In this document: positions 51,845 to 60,827 of the stretch, one piece after another
Position numbering within the stretch: position 1 is the stretch's first letter
Layout of the letters: every line of letters starts with the position of its first letter
NCBI GenBank assembly: GCA_949293815.1
Contig: CASFEZ010000001.1
Location: 87,875-151,874 of the forward strand
Length of the DNA: 64,000 nucleotides
DNA from: an uncultured Eubacteriales bacterium
GTDB taxonomy: Bacteria; Bacillota; Clostridia; Oscillospirales; Acutalibacteraceae
Direction: 5' to 3'
Program-made: the position numbers and the translations under genes
Notes under the pieces: model-generated
The model's database searches: none
What the model saw: only the letters and a program-made list of their open reading frames with translations
What the model was told of the DNA's origin: nothing

Positions 51845-52699
51845 TTATTCGCCCAGCAGCTGGGCGAGAAGGGCAAATTGCTCCAGCGAAAAGGTTTCCG
51901 CTCTGTCTGTGGGGGCGGCTCCGATTTTTTCCAGCGCGGAAAGCACGGTCTGTTTGTCTTTCCCGAGCCCGGCGGACAGGGAATTGGCAGCCGTTTTGCG
52001 CCGCTGGGCAAAGGCGCTTTGAATCACGCGGAAAAAATACTTCTCGTCCGCCACCTGTACCGGCGGGGTTTTGCGCACCGTCAGGCGAATGACCGCGCTG
52101 TCTACTTTTGGCGGTGGCATAAAGCTGTCGCGGTTAACATCAAACAGATAGTCTGCTTCGGCATAATAGCTGACCGCTGCCGTCAATGCGCCGGCGCCGC
52201 GGCTGCCCACCGGTGCGCAGATGCGCTCTGCCGCCTCTTTTTGTACCATTACCGTAATGGCGCGAAAGGGGACGCGGCTTTCCAGCAGCGCCATAATCAC
52301 CGGCGAGGTAATATAGTAGGGCAGGTTGGCGCACACATACAGCGGCAGCTCGCCGAACTGTTCCTGCACCAGAAGCGGCAGGTCGGTTTTCAGAATATCC
52401 CGGTTCAGCACCTCGGTATTCGGACAGTCCGCCAGCGTGCGGCTTAAAATCGGCAGCAGGCGGGTATCGATTTCCAATGTGACGACCTTTTTCGCCCGTT
52501 TGGCAAGCTCCACGGTTAAAACGCCAATCCCCGCGCCGATTTCCAACACACCGCTCTCCTGTGTAATCCCTGCCTGCTCGGCCATGGCCGGGCAGATGTC
52601 GGGATTGACCAGAAAATTCTGTCCGAGCGCCTTGGAAAAATGAAAATCCTGCTGCCCCAAAAGCTGTTTAATGGTTTTATAATCGGTCAGATTGTACAT
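51845..52699 (-). CDS. rsmA: 16S rRNA dimethyladenosine transferase
   Basis: The 284-residue protein (KsgA) has the SAM motif EIGAGIGVLT near 53-62, the catalytic NLPYYITSP near 125-133, and the family N-terminus FSKALGQNFL. It dimethylates two adjacent adenosines near the 3' end of 16S rRNA. It is last in an operon with dnaD and dnaI, starting 13 bp after dnaI. Confidence 0.95.
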   Translation of the reverse strand: MYNLTDYKTIKQLLGQQDFHFSKALGQNFLVNPDICPAMAEQAGITQESGVLEIGAGIGVLTVELAKRAKKVVTLEIDTRLLPILSRTLADCPNTEVLNRDILKTDLPLLVQEQFGELPLYVCANLPYYITSPVIMALLESRVPFRAITVMVQKEAAERICAPVGSRGAGALTAAVSYYAEADYLFDVNRDSFMPPPKVDSAVIRLTVRKTPPVQVADEKYFFRVIQSAFAQRRKTAANSLSAGLGKDKQTVLSALEKIGAAPTDRAETFSLEQFALLAQLLGE

Positions 52700-52712
52700 C
52701 GTAAAGCTCCGT

Positions 52713-53684
52713 TCAGCTGTTTTTTAACTGCCGCACATCTTTGCCGGTGAAGCGCAGCAGGGTGTATTCGCCAATCAGCCGGGACGCCACCCGCTCGGTG
52801 TATTTTTGCTGGATGCCCTCGATGCCCAAATTGGTGCTGATAATGGTGGGCAGCCGCTTGAGCAGGCGGGTGTTAATGATATTATAGATGGCGGAAACGG
52901 TGAACTGGGTCGAAAATTCGGCGCCTAAATCATCCAGAATCAATAAGTCGCAATCCAATAGGGACTCTTCGGTATTTTCGTTGGAGCGTCCGAATTTTTC
53001 CCTCTCCAGCCGCGAAAGTAAATTCGGGCAGGAACCGTATACCACGCCGTATCCTTTGGCAATCACCTCGGCGGCAATGGCAAGCGACAGATGGGTTTTG
53101 CCAAGTCCCGTGCTGCCGAACATACAGATATTGGGGCTTTCCTCGGAAAAATCCTCGGCGTAGCATTTACAGTAGTCCAAAATGCTTTTCATTACCGTCC
53201 GGGAGGAGGGGTCGCCGTCGTTTTCCGGGTAATAGGAAAGGTCAAAGTCCGCGAACGAGCAGACCTCCAGCGGTGAGGATTCGCAAAGCTCCTGAAACGC
53301 CGTTTGCCGCAGCAGCTTTTCAAAGCAGGGGCACATCTGCCCCCAGCGCGAGCCGGTGTCGTTGCACTTGCCGCACTGGTAGTGAATCTCTAAATAATCC
53401 CGGGGCAGCCCCAGGGAGAGCAGCACCTGTTCCAGCTGTTTTTGCAGCGCCAGATTCTGCTGCTTCAGCTCCTCAATTTTCTGCGCAATTTTTTCCCGAT
53501 CCCGCAGCGCCATAATGGCGGCGAACTGGGACGAAGCGGAGGCAATCTGCCGGTCGAGCTTTGCGGCTTCGGGGCTTTTCATAAAAAGAAGGCTGCGGCG
53601 CTTTTCCGCCTCCGCTTCCGCTTTGCGGCGGCGGTTCTTCAGCTCTTCCGCCGCCCGCTGAATGGTGGTGCGGGCATATTTCAT
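52713..53684 (-). CDS. dnaI: DnaI/DnaC-type helicase loader
   Basis: The 323-residue protein has an N-terminal coiled coil, a cysteine cluster CGKCNDTGSRWGQMCPCF near 103-120 typical of the DnaI zinc region, and an AAA+ domain with Walker A GSTGLGKTH near 191 and Walker B LLILDDLGAE near 252. It loads the replicative helicase, usually with DnaD. It overlaps the dnaD-type gene by 4 bp. Confidence 0.92.
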   Translation of the reverse strand: MKYARTTIQRAAEELKNRRRKAEAEAEKRRSLLFMKSPEAAKLDRQIASASSQFAAIMALRDREKIAQKIEELKQQNLALQKQLEQVLLSLGLPRDYLEIHYQCGKCNDTGSRWGQMCPCFEKLLRQTAFQELCESSPLEVCSFADFDLSYYPENDGDPSSRTVMKSILDYCKCYAEDFSEESPNICMFGSTGLGKTHLSLAIAAEVIAKGYGVVYGSCPNLLSRLEREKFGRSNENTEESLLDCDLLILDDLGAEFSTQFTVSAIYNIINTRLLKRLPTIISTNLGIEGIQQKYTERVASRLIGEYTLLRFTGKDVRQLKNS

Positions 53685-54754
53685 TTCTTTTTCTTCCTTT
53701 CATAAACCGGCGCCCCCAGCGCGGCTTTTTGCTCCGCCGACTGAATATCATAGGAAACGGCGGTTTCCGGCTGCCTGTTGGCATTGGTTTTTTTGGCGGG
53801 CGCGCGGGCGGACAGGGTTTGCGCCGCCTTCTGCTTATATTCTTCTAAATAAGCCTTTACCGCAGCGGCGTTTTTCAGCCCCCGCTCGTGCCATGCGGTA
53901 AGGGTTTTGTTCATATACGCCAGGCTGAATTTGCCGGTATGGTCGGCCATTTCATCATAGGCCAGCAGCAAAACGGGCAAATCAAAGCCGAAATCATCGG
54001 TCCATTTCTGTATATATTCGCTTTGCGTGCGGGATGGGGAGGGGGCTGTAATGCCGACCCGTTCGGCAAATTCTTTCCACAGGCGTCCGCTCTCTTCGAG
54101 GGCGGCGATTTTTTTGTTGGCCGCTTCCAGTGTGCAGATACCCGCCTCCGCCCAGTTTTCGGCGGTGCGGACAATATAGGAAATGCCGGTTTTGCCCACG
54201 CTGCGGGCATATTCGCAAATCATTAAAACCACCGAAACCGGCAGCCCCAGATAGTCGCAGCAAAGCAGCAGCTGCGCCTGGGTGTCATAGCCGATGGTGC
54301 GTCCTAAAATATGTTGCGCCTGTAAAAACAGCTCGCGGATTTCCGGGCTTTCCTGGCAGCGGCTGTTGATTTGAGCGGTGGTAGGCTTGATTTTGGGAAT
54401 GCGCTTTTCCTCTGCCGAGGGCTGATTTGCCTCCGGCTTCGGGTTGGCGAAACCGGCAGGCTGCTCGGCTGCTTTTGCGGGAACCGGCGGCTTTTCCGCT
54501 TCGGGTACGGGCGCGGGGGGCGCATCGGTGCGGGCAATCAGCCCTTTTTCTTCCCAGAACAGCAGTGCGTCCTGTACATCCGGGGCGGACAGACCGATTT
54601 CTTTGGCAATTTCCTCGGCAGCAACGGGCGCACCCATGCGCGAATAAATCGCAATCAGCGCCCTCAGCTGTGCCGCTCCGGCCAGACGCAGGCACTCTGC
54701 CGCCTTGGCGGGCAGCATAAAATAACCGCCCTGCGCGGGAACAATGGTGTACAT
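53681..54754 (-). CDS. dnaD: DnaD-domain primosome protein
   Basis: The 357-residue protein has an N-terminal winged-helix part (residues about 1-75), a Pro/Ala-rich linker and two DnaD-like helical repeats (about 135-215 and 230-300) including LLLCCDYLGLPVSVVLMICEYAR and the closing YIQKWTDDFGFDLPVLLLAYDEM. These proteins recruit DnaI during replication restart. It is first in the dnaD-dnaI-rsmA operon. A sigma-A -10 (GATATGAT area near 54815) is likely but not well defined. Confidence 0.88.
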   Translation of the reverse strand: MYTIVPAQGGYFMLPAKAAECLRLAGAAQLRALIAIYSRMGAPVAAEEIAKEIGLSAPDVQDALLFWEEKGLIARTDAPPAPVPEAEKPPVPAKAAEQPAGFANPKPEANQPSAEEKRIPKIKPTTAQINSRCQESPEIRELFLQAQHILGRTIGYDTQAQLLLCCDYLGLPVSVVLMICEYARSVGKTGISYIVRTAENWAEAGICTLEAANKKIAALEESGRLWKEFAERVGITAPSPSRTQSEYIQKWTDDFGFDLPVLLLAYDEMADHTGKFSLAYMNKTLTAWHERGLKNAAAVKAYLEEYKQKAAQTLSARAPAKKTNANRQPETAVSYDIQSAEQKAALGAPVYERKKKK

Positions 54755-54901
54755 AATAATCTCTCTCTTTTGTTCGGCAAAAGCCGTTTACATGGCAATA
54801 CATCTATATCATATCATAGATTCCCGGAAAAGAAAACAAAAATTTGAGCAAAAACCAGTCGGGTTCGACGGGAATTTCCTATATTTTTCCTTTTTTATTC
54901 A

Positions 54902-54930
54902 TTGACTATTGGGCGGGAATGAGATATACT
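54902..54930 (+). promoter_or_regulatory. Promoter for TIM-barrel/cohesin-like operon
   Basis: TTGACT, 17 bp, TATACT, about 57 bp before the start codon; the only promoter seen for the four genes up to 58386. Confidence 0.7.
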
Positions 54931-54986
54931 GACTATGAATCATGAGAAAAGAAAGGATTTTCCTGTAGCAGGAAAGGAGCTTGTAT

Positions 54987-55832
54987 ATGAATTTTCCGAT
55001 AGGTATTATTGCGGATTGCTTCCGTACAGACATTGCTTCTGCCTTGAAAAAAGCCGCCGATTTGGGCGCCGCCGGCGTGCAGATTTACGCGGTCAAGGGG
55101 GATATCAGCCCCGAGATGTCTGCCGAAAAACGGGCGGAGCTGCGGGATATGGTCAAGTCCAACGGTCTTGTTATCAGCGCCCTTTGCGGCGATTTGGGCA
55201 CGGGCGGCTTTTCGTTCAGGGAGAATAACCCGGCAAAAGTCGAACGCTCCAAGCGCATTGTGGATTTGGCGAAAGAGCTGGGAACGGATATTATTACGAC
55301 CCATATCGGTGTCGTTCCCCGGGACAGTACCTGCGAGCGGTATCAGGTGATGCAGCAGGCCTGCGGTGAGCTGGCGGAATACGCGGCGAGCGTTGGGGCG
55401 CATTTTGCCGTGGAAACCGGCCCAGAGCCTGCGGCGGTACTAAAGCTGTTCTTGGATTCGCTGCCCGGTACGGGCGTTGGTGTCAACCTGGATCCCGCGA
55501 ACCTGAAAATGGTTTGCGACGATGACCCGGTGCTGGCGGTGCATATTTTGAAGGATTATATTGTGCATACCCACGCCAAGGACGGCGTGATGCTGTATTA
55601 TAAAGACCCGGAGATTATCTATGGCTTAAAGCAGGAAACCATTGTTACCGATTCTTCTTTTGCGGAAGTACCGCTGGGACAGGGCAGCGTGGAGTTCCCC
55701 GCGTATTTGCAGGCGTTGCAAAATATTGGCTATACGGGCTTTTTGACCATTGAGCGGGAAGTCGGCGAAAATCCGGAAAAGGATATCGCCGATGCGGTGC
55801 AGTTCCTGCGGAAAACCATGGCGTCTTTATGA
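54987..55832 (+). CDS. Sugar phosphate isomerase/epimerase-like TIM barrel
   Basis: The 281-residue protein is of the AP-endonuclease-2-like xylose isomerase family (IolE/IolI/YcjR group). Metal-binding features are GADIITTHIG-like strand (TTHIGV near 102), ETGPE (near 145), NLDPANLKM (near 170), the HTHAKDG pair (near 196) and IEREVGE near 258. It probably isomerises or epimerises a free or phosphorylated sugar or inositol. AAAGGAG precedes ATG 54987. It lies 19 bp before the first cohesin-like gene and shares its promoter. Confidence 0.85.
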   Translation: MNFPIGIIADCFRTDIASALKKAADLGAAGVQIYAVKGDISPEMSAEKRAELRDMVKSNGLVISALCGDLGTGGFSFRENNPAKVERSKRIVDLAKELGTDIITTHIGVVPRDSTCERYQVMQQACGELAEYAASVGAHFAVETGPEPAAVLKLFLDSLPGTGVGVNLDPANLKMVCDDDPVLAVHILKDYIVHTHAKDGVMLYYKDPEIIYGLKQETIVTDSSFAEVPLGQGSVEFPAYLQALQNIGYTGFLTIEREVGENPEKDIADAVQFLRKTMASL

Positions 55833-55851
55833 GTATGGAAAGGTTGATTAT

Positions 55852-56694
55852 ATGAAAAAAGTTACGGCTATTGCTGCGGCGATGCTGCTTTTCGTTCTGT
55901 CGATGCTGCCGGCGGCTTTTGCTACGGATGTGGAAGTGGAAAACGCTTCCCGCCCTGCCATTGAGCTTGCTTGCGAGGATGTGGGCGAGGATGAAATTCT
56001 GCGCGTGCAGGTATCCTTAAGCGGCTGCGCCGGTTTGACCGATGCGGATTTGCGCTTTACCTATGACCCTGAGGTGCTGACCTATCTCGGCGGCTCGCTC
56101 CAGGGGGCAGCCGCGTCGGATGAATCGGTGATTGCAACATTTTCTGACAGCGAACACGCGGCGCAAAACGGCTGGGTTTCGGTTTCCGTTTTCCATCTGG
56201 ATTCGTTTACGGTGCAGGAGGGCAACGGGCTGTTCTGTGAACTGGCATTCCGTACCTCTCAGGGCAGAAGCACCATTCGCGCCGAAGCCGTTTCTTTCCG
56301 TATTTTAGAAGAATCGGCAACGCCGTCCTTAGGTAAATGTAGCTATTCATCCGGCCTGGGCTCTTTTTTCCGCGAAAACGGATCGGCGCTTTTTGTAGCG
56401 GCGGTGATTGCGGTTGTGGTGCTGGTGCTGATTGTTTTGCTGGTTGTGATTCGCCGCACCAAAAAGACCCTGCCCGCACAGCCGGAAACATTTGATGTGA
56501 ATGAACCTTCTGTTGAAGACGCTGCGGCAGCTGTACCGGACAGCGCGCCTGCTGAAGAAGCGGAAGCTGCTGCGGATGATATTTCCACCGATACACCGGT
56601 GCTGCCGAATGATGCAGGCGCCGATGCGGATGCCGCCGATGGGCAGAACAGCGATGATTCAGCCGATGCGGTTGACGGAGAGAAAGAGGAATAA
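55852..56694 (+). CDS. Cohesin-like membrane-anchored protein 1
   Basis: The 280-residue protein has a signal peptide (cleavage near AFA, residue 24), a beta-sandwich of about 150 residues with the cohesin-type DLRFTYDPEVLTYLGG strand pair, a membrane helix (about 180-203) and an acidic cytosolic tail of about 70 residues. The domain resembles cohesin/dockerin-type adhesion modules more than any enzyme. It is the first of three paralogues in tandem. No dockerin is encoded in this window. Confidence 0.7.
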   Translation: MKKVTAIAAAMLLFVLSMLPAAFATDVEVENASRPAIELACEDVGEDEILRVQVSLSGCAGLTDADLRFTYDPEVLTYLGGSLQGAAASDESVIATFSDSEHAAQNGWVSVSVFHLDSFTVQEGNGLFCELAFRTSQGRSTIRAEAVSFRILEESATPSLGKCSYSSGLGSFFRENGSALFVAAVIAVVVLVLIVLLVVIRRTKKTLPAQPETFDVNEPSVEDAAAAVPDSAPAEEAEAAADDISTDTPVLPNDAGADADAADGQNSDDSADAVDGEKEE

Positions 56695-56698
56695 GAAT

Positions 56699-57502
56699 AT
56701 GAAAAAAGTACAAATCCTGTTCGCGGCGTTGCTGCTGCTGTTCGCCGCAGTTGTGCCCGCCGCTGCTGCCGATGCGCCTGAAATTTCCATTTCCTCCGCT
56801 TCCGCACAGGTCGGCGAAACGGTCACGGTAACGATTTCCATGAAGCATGTTGCGGATTTTACTTCCGGCGATATCAATTTGCAGTTTAATCCAAATATTT
56901 TAAAATTGACTGCGGTAACCAAAAGCAGCGCTATGGAAGCCGACCGGGATATATCGATGATGTATACCGACCCGCAGAACGAGGAGGATTACCAAAATGC
57001 CGAATCGTATATGTTTAATCTCGCGCTGTTCCATTTGTATCAGTTCCCCCAGTCGCTGGATTCCTGCGATGTGGTGAGCCTGACCTTTGAAGCCATCGGC
57101 GTGGGGGAATGCCCGCTGGTGCTCGGAGCGATGTCGTTCCAAATCTCAGAGGCAGAGGTTTCTCCTGTCTTAAACGGCGGCATGGTTACCGTATCCGGTG
57201 GTTCGGAAAACGCCGAACCTGCCGAAAGCTGGGATTATGCTGCGCATGTTGATGAAAATAATATGTATACCGATGCTTCCTATACCTTTGCTATTCCCAC
57301 GGTTGAAACCAAAAACGGCATTGCGGCTGCGGATTCCTCCTCGTCTGCATCTTCTGCGGACGGCAGTTCCGATGCCGCGTCTGAAAGCGGCATGAGCACC
57401 GGCGCCAAGGTCGGTATTGCCGTTGCCGTTGTTGTGGCTGTTGCCGCAGTAGTGGTTATTGTGATTGCTGTAAGAAAAAAGAATGAAATGATTGACGGCT
57501 GA
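56699..57502 (+). CDS. Cohesin-like membrane-anchored protein 2
   Basis: The 267-residue protein has a signal peptide (near VPAAAA), a cohesin-like sandwich with VTVTISMKHVADFTSGDINL, LQFNPNILKLTAV and CDVVSLTFEAIG, a Ser-rich stretch, and a C-terminal membrane helix (about 240-261) with a short basic tail. It starts 4 bp after the previous stop with GAGGA upstream. It is most like protein 3 (SLDSCDV/ALDECDV and MSFQISE/MSFDFEG parallels), so duplication is likely. Confidence 0.7.
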   Translation: MKKVQILFAALLLLFAAVVPAAAADAPEISISSASAQVGETVTVTISMKHVADFTSGDINLQFNPNILKLTAVTKSSAMEADRDISMMYTDPQNEEDYQNAESYMFNLALFHLYQFPQSLDSCDVVSLTFEAIGVGECPLVLGAMSFQISEAEVSPVLNGGMVTVSGGSENAEPAESWDYAAHVDENNMYTDASYTFAIPTVETKNGIAAADSSSSASSADGSSDAASESGMSTGAKVGIAVAVVVAVAAVVVIVIAVRKKNEMIDG

Positions 57503-57522
57503 TGCAGGGAGATGATAAAACC

Positions 57523-58386
57523 ATGAAAAAAATAAGCGCTTTCTTTGCGGCATTTTTGTTGCTGCTGCCTGTTTTGTCGGGCTCCGCTTCAGCGGTTTGG
57601 CTGGGAAATCCGGAGTTCTTATCCATGATAGAAGAGGAGGAGACGCCGGTACTGTATATTTCCAGCGCAGACGCTGCCGTGGGCGATACGGTGAGTATAA
57701 CCATTTCCATGGGCAATGTACAGGGCTTTACCAGTGGTGATATTGTGGTGCAGTATAACCCTTATATGTTGCAGTACGAGGGCTTTGAAATGTCCACCGA
57801 GCTTTCCTCCACCAGTGTTTATTTGGAGGCAACGGAAAAAAATGAGAGCAGTACGGATATTCATGGCAATATTCCGCACGAGGTATATATCGGTCTTTTG
57901 CATATGGAGGAATTTCCCGCCGCGCTCGATGAGTGCGATGTAGGCACCATCACCTTTACCGCCATCGGCGGCGGTGCGTGCGATTTGGAAATCACCGCCA
58001 TGAGCTTTGATTTTGAGGGGCAGGAAATTGCTCCCCGTGTCAATGTCGGCGAGGTGCGCGTGGAAGGCGAGGAGGCATCCTCCTGGGATTATGACGCCAT
58101 TACCTCCGCTGTTATCACCGTGCCTGATGGGCAGTATGCAGTGGAAACCACACGCAGTCTTTCTACGACGATGAAGGTCGTGATTGCCTTAGCAATCATT
58201 GCCATTGTTATCGTTATTGTACTTGTGATTGCAAAGGGCAGGAATATTGTTGACGACGAAAACGGCGATGCGAATGATGAGGAAGCCAATGCGCCTGCCG
58301 CGCCGGAGCAGCAGACGGAAGCGCCGAAAACAGAACCGGTCGAAACAGAGCAAGAACCGCAAAATAACGATGAACAGAAGTCGTAA
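57523..58386 (+). CDS. Cohesin-like membrane-anchored protein 3
   Basis: The 287-residue protein has a signal peptide, a cohesin-like sandwich (VSITISMGNVQGFTSGDIVV, QYNPYMLQYEGF, CDVGTITFTAIGGG), a membrane helix (about 211-235) and an acidic, Glu/Pro-rich cytosolic tail of about 50 residues. GGGAGA precedes ATG 57523. It ends the four-gene unit before a terminator at 58433. Its acidic tail is shared with protein 1; the sandwich is closest to protein 2. Confidence 0.7.
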   Translation: MKKISAFFAAFLLLLPVLSGSASAVWLGNPEFLSMIEEEETPVLYISSADAAVGDTVSITISMGNVQGFTSGDIVVQYNPYMLQYEGFEMSTELSSTSVYLEATEKNESSTDIHGNIPHEVYIGLLHMEEFPAALDECDVGTITFTAIGGGACDLEITAMSFDFEGQEIAPRVNVGEVRVEGEEASSWDYDAITSAVITVPDGQYAVETTRSLSTTMKVVIALAIIAIVIVIVLVIAKGRNIVDDENGDANDEEANAPAAPEQQTEAPKTEPVETEQEPQNNDEQKS

Positions 58387-58432
58387 ACCGGCAGCCAGGT
58401 TGTTTTCCTGGCGGCGGTGAAGTACAGGAATA

Positions 58433-58479
58433 CAGGGTTCTGGCAGTCTGCCACACGCATTGCCGGAACCCTTTTATTT
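58433..58479 (+). terminator. Terminator between cohesin-like operon and GH4 gene
   Basis: AGGGTTC pairs with GAACCCT around a TGGCA/TGCCG stem with one wobble, followed by TTTTATTT. Confidence 0.75.
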
Positions 58480-58501
58480 CAGGATAAAAGGAGGAAAAAC
58501 A

Positions 58502-59821
58502 ATGAAAATTACCTTTATGGGTGCTGGCAGTACCGTATTTGCCAAAAATGTATTGGGTGATGTGATGTGTACGCCGGCGCTGCGGGAATGCGAAATCGCG
58601 CTGTATGATATTGACGGCGAACGGCTGGAGGAGTCCTATGTCATGGTGGACTGTCTGAATCGCAATATTAACGAAAGCCGCGCTTCAGTCAAAAAATATC
58701 TTGGCGTGGAGAATCGCAGGGATGCCCTGCGCGGTGCGGATTTTGTGGTCAATGCGATTCAGGTGGGGCTGTACGAGCCGTGTACTGTGATTGATTTTGA
58801 GGTGCCGAAAAAATACGGTCTGCGGCAGACCATTGCCGACTCCAACGGCATTGGCGGTATTTTCCGCGCCCTGCGCACCATTCCGGTGCTCGAGGACTTT
58901 TGCCGGGACATGCAGGAAGTCTGCCCCGATGCTTATTTCCTGAATTATACCAATCCCATGGCGCAGCTGGCCGGGTTCCTGGGGCGGTACGGCGGTGTGA
59001 AGTCCGTGGGGCTTTGCCACAGTGTGCAGAGCTGCTCCCGGGGGCTTTTGAAAGAGCTGGACATGACGTATACCGACCCGATTTATGAAAAAATCGCCGG
59101 TATCAACCATATGGGCTGGCTTTTGGAAATTCGCGATAACGACGGTACGGATTTGTATCCCGAAATCCGCCGCCGCGCCGCCGAAAAGCTGGCGACAGAT
59201 AAGGACTGCAAAGATTTGGTGCGCTTTGAATACATCCGCCGCCTGGGGTATTACTGCACCGAATCCAGCGAACACAACGCGGAATATAACGCCTTCTTTA
59301 TCAAGAAAGACCACCCGGAGCTGATTGAACGCTATAATATTCCGCTGGATGAATATCCCCGCCGCTGCGTCGAGCAGATCAAACGCTGGAAAGAGGACCG
59401 GCAAAAATACATCAGCGGCGATGTGAGCCATACGCGCACGAGCGAATACGCCTCGTATATTATGGAGGCAATTGTCACCGACAAGGCCTATAAAATCGGC
59501 GGCAATGTGATTAACACCGGGCATCTGATTGATAATTTCCCCGAGGATGCCTGTGTGGAGGTTCCCTGTCTTGTCAACCGCGCCGGGATTCAGCCCTGCC
59601 GGGTCGGTGCACTGCCGCTGCAATTGGCTGCCATGAATATGAATATGATTCATGTGCATCTTTTGACCATCGAGGCGGCGGTAACCAAAAAGAAGGAGTG
59701 CATCTATCAGGCCGCCATGCTCGACCCGCTTTGCGCTTCCCAGCTGACCATTGACGAAATCATTCGCCTGTGCGACGATTTGATAGAAGCGCATACCGGC
59801 TGGCTGCCCGTTTATCATTGA
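58502..59821 (+). CDS. GH4 family glycosidase, alpha-galactosidase-like
   Basis: The 439-residue protein has the GH4 NAD-binding start KITFMGAGSTVFAKNVLGD, then DIDGERLEES, NAIQVGLYE, YTNPMA with the metal-binding Asn, LCHSVQ with Cys near 171, GINHMGW with His, and a C-terminal mixed region. GH4 enzymes use NAD+ and Mn2+ to hydrolyse alpha- or beta-glycosides, often 6-phosphorylated or free alpha-galactosides (MelA type). The exact sugar is uncertain. GGAGGAAA before the ATG. No signal peptide, so cytosolic. Confidence 0.9.
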   Translation: MKITFMGAGSTVFAKNVLGDVMCTPALRECEIALYDIDGERLEESYVMVDCLNRNINESRASVKKYLGVENRRDALRGADFVVNAIQVGLYEPCTVIDFEVPKKYGLRQTIADSNGIGGIFRALRTIPVLEDFCRDMQEVCPDAYFLNYTNPMAQLAGFLGRYGGVKSVGLCHSVQSCSRGLLKELDMTYTDPIYEKIAGINHMGWLLEIRDNDGTDLYPEIRRRAAEKLATDKDCKDLVRFEYIRRLGYYCTESSEHNAEYNAFFIKKDHPELIERYNIPLDEYPRRCVEQIKRWKEDRQKYISGDVSHTRTSEYASYIMEAIVTDKAYKIGGNVINTGHLIDNFPEDACVEVPCLVNRAGIQPCRVGALPLQLAAMNMNMIHVHLLTIEAAVTKKKECIYQAAMLDPLCASQLTIDEIIRLCDDLIEAHTGWLPVYH

Positions 59822-59858
59822 TAGGGAGCATTGCTGTTCTCTTTGTTACTTCGCATGC

Positions 59859-59894
59859 AACAAAGCCCCTCCCGCTCGGAGAGGGGCTTTGTGT
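59859..59894 (+). terminator. Terminator after GH4 gene
   Basis: ACAAAGCCCCTCCC pairs with GGAGAGGGGCTTTGT, both strands usable. Confidence 0.75.
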
Positions 59895-60014
59895 ATATCG
59901 GCAATGTTAGCGGCAGCTGTTTGCTGTTGCACCGCGAAACTTGCACAGGAGGTGTTGTTTTTGTAAAATATTTATGAATTTTTCAATTTTTGTTCATGTT
60001 TTTTTCAAAACACC

Positions 60015-60043
60015 TTGCAATTTGCGGGCAAAATAGTTAAAAT
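60015..60043 (+). promoter_or_regulatory. Promoter for nanE operon
   Basis: TTGCAA, 17 bp, TAAAAT, about 57 bp before the start codon. Confidence 0.6.
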
Positions 60044-60100
60044 ATTGGTTGAATATCTATAATTTTTATGATTTTCAGCCATATCTCAGGAGGTTTCCCC

Positions 60101-60814
60101 ATGTCTAACCAAGCAGAAAAATTAAAAGGCGGTCTGGTGGTATCCTGCCAGGCGCTGCCGAACGAACCCCTTCACTCTTCCTTTATTATGGGGCGTATGG
60201 CCTTAGCCGCTGCCCAGGGCGGCGCAAAGGGCATTCGCGCTAATACGAAAGAGGATATTGCCGAAATTCGTAAAAATGTGGATTTGCCGATTATCGGCAT
60301 TGTTAAGCGGGATTATCCCGACAGCAAGGTCTATATCACGCCCACCATGAAAGAGGTGGACGAGCTGATGACCGCTCCGCCGGAGATTCTGGCGCTGGAT
60401 GCCACCGGTGCGCTGCGTCCGGGCGGGGTTACGCTGGATGCATTTTATCATGCGGTTCGGGAAAAATATCCCAACCAGCTGCTCATGGCGGACTGCTCTA
60501 CCGTAGAGGAAGCCCTTTATGCCGACCGGCTGGGCTTTGATTTTATCGGTCCTACCATGGTCGGTTACACCGAGCAGAGCAAAGGCGATTTGATTGCCGC
60601 CGATGATTTCGCGATTTTGCGCCGTATTTTATCCGAAGCGAAACATGCCGTGATTGCCGAAGGCAATATCAATACCCCGGAAAAGGCAAAGCGGGTCATG
60701 GAGCTCGGGTGCTACTGTGTGGTGGTCGGCTCGATTATCACCCGCCCGCAGCTGATTACGATACCTTTCGCCAAAGCCGTTGCCGAAGCGGCGGCAGAAA
60801 AGACGGAGGGCTGA
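60101..60814 (+). CDS. nanE: N-acetylmannosamine-6-phosphate 2-epimerase
   Basis: The 237-residue (beta/alpha)8 protein matches NanE: GGLVVSCQALPNEPLH near the N-terminus, GAKGIRANTKEDI, PIIGIVKRDYPDSKVYITPT near 65-85, ALDATGALRPGG and a C-terminal VVGSIITRP phosphate site. It converts ManNAc-6-P to GlcNAc-6-P in sialic-acid use. CAGGAGG precedes the ATG. A ROK kinase follows by 13 bp, which fits ManNAc phosphorylation. No sialic-acid lyase is in the window. Confidence 0.92.
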   Translation: MSNQAEKLKGGLVVSCQALPNEPLHSSFIMGRMALAAAQGGAKGIRANTKEDIAEIRKNVDLPIIGIVKRDYPDSKVYITPTMKEVDELMTAPPEILALDATGALRPGGVTLDAFYHAVREKYPNQLLMADCSTVEEALYADRLGFDFIGPTMVGYTEQSKGDLIAADDFAILRRILSEAKHAVIAEGNINTPEKAKRVMELGCYCVVVGSIITRPQLITIPFAKAVAEAAAEKTEG

Positions 60815-60827
60815 ATACAGTACACGC

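Noticed and set aside
58685-59818. 377-codon frame on the minus strand
   Set aside because: Antisense to the GH4 glycosidase; no promoter or binding site.
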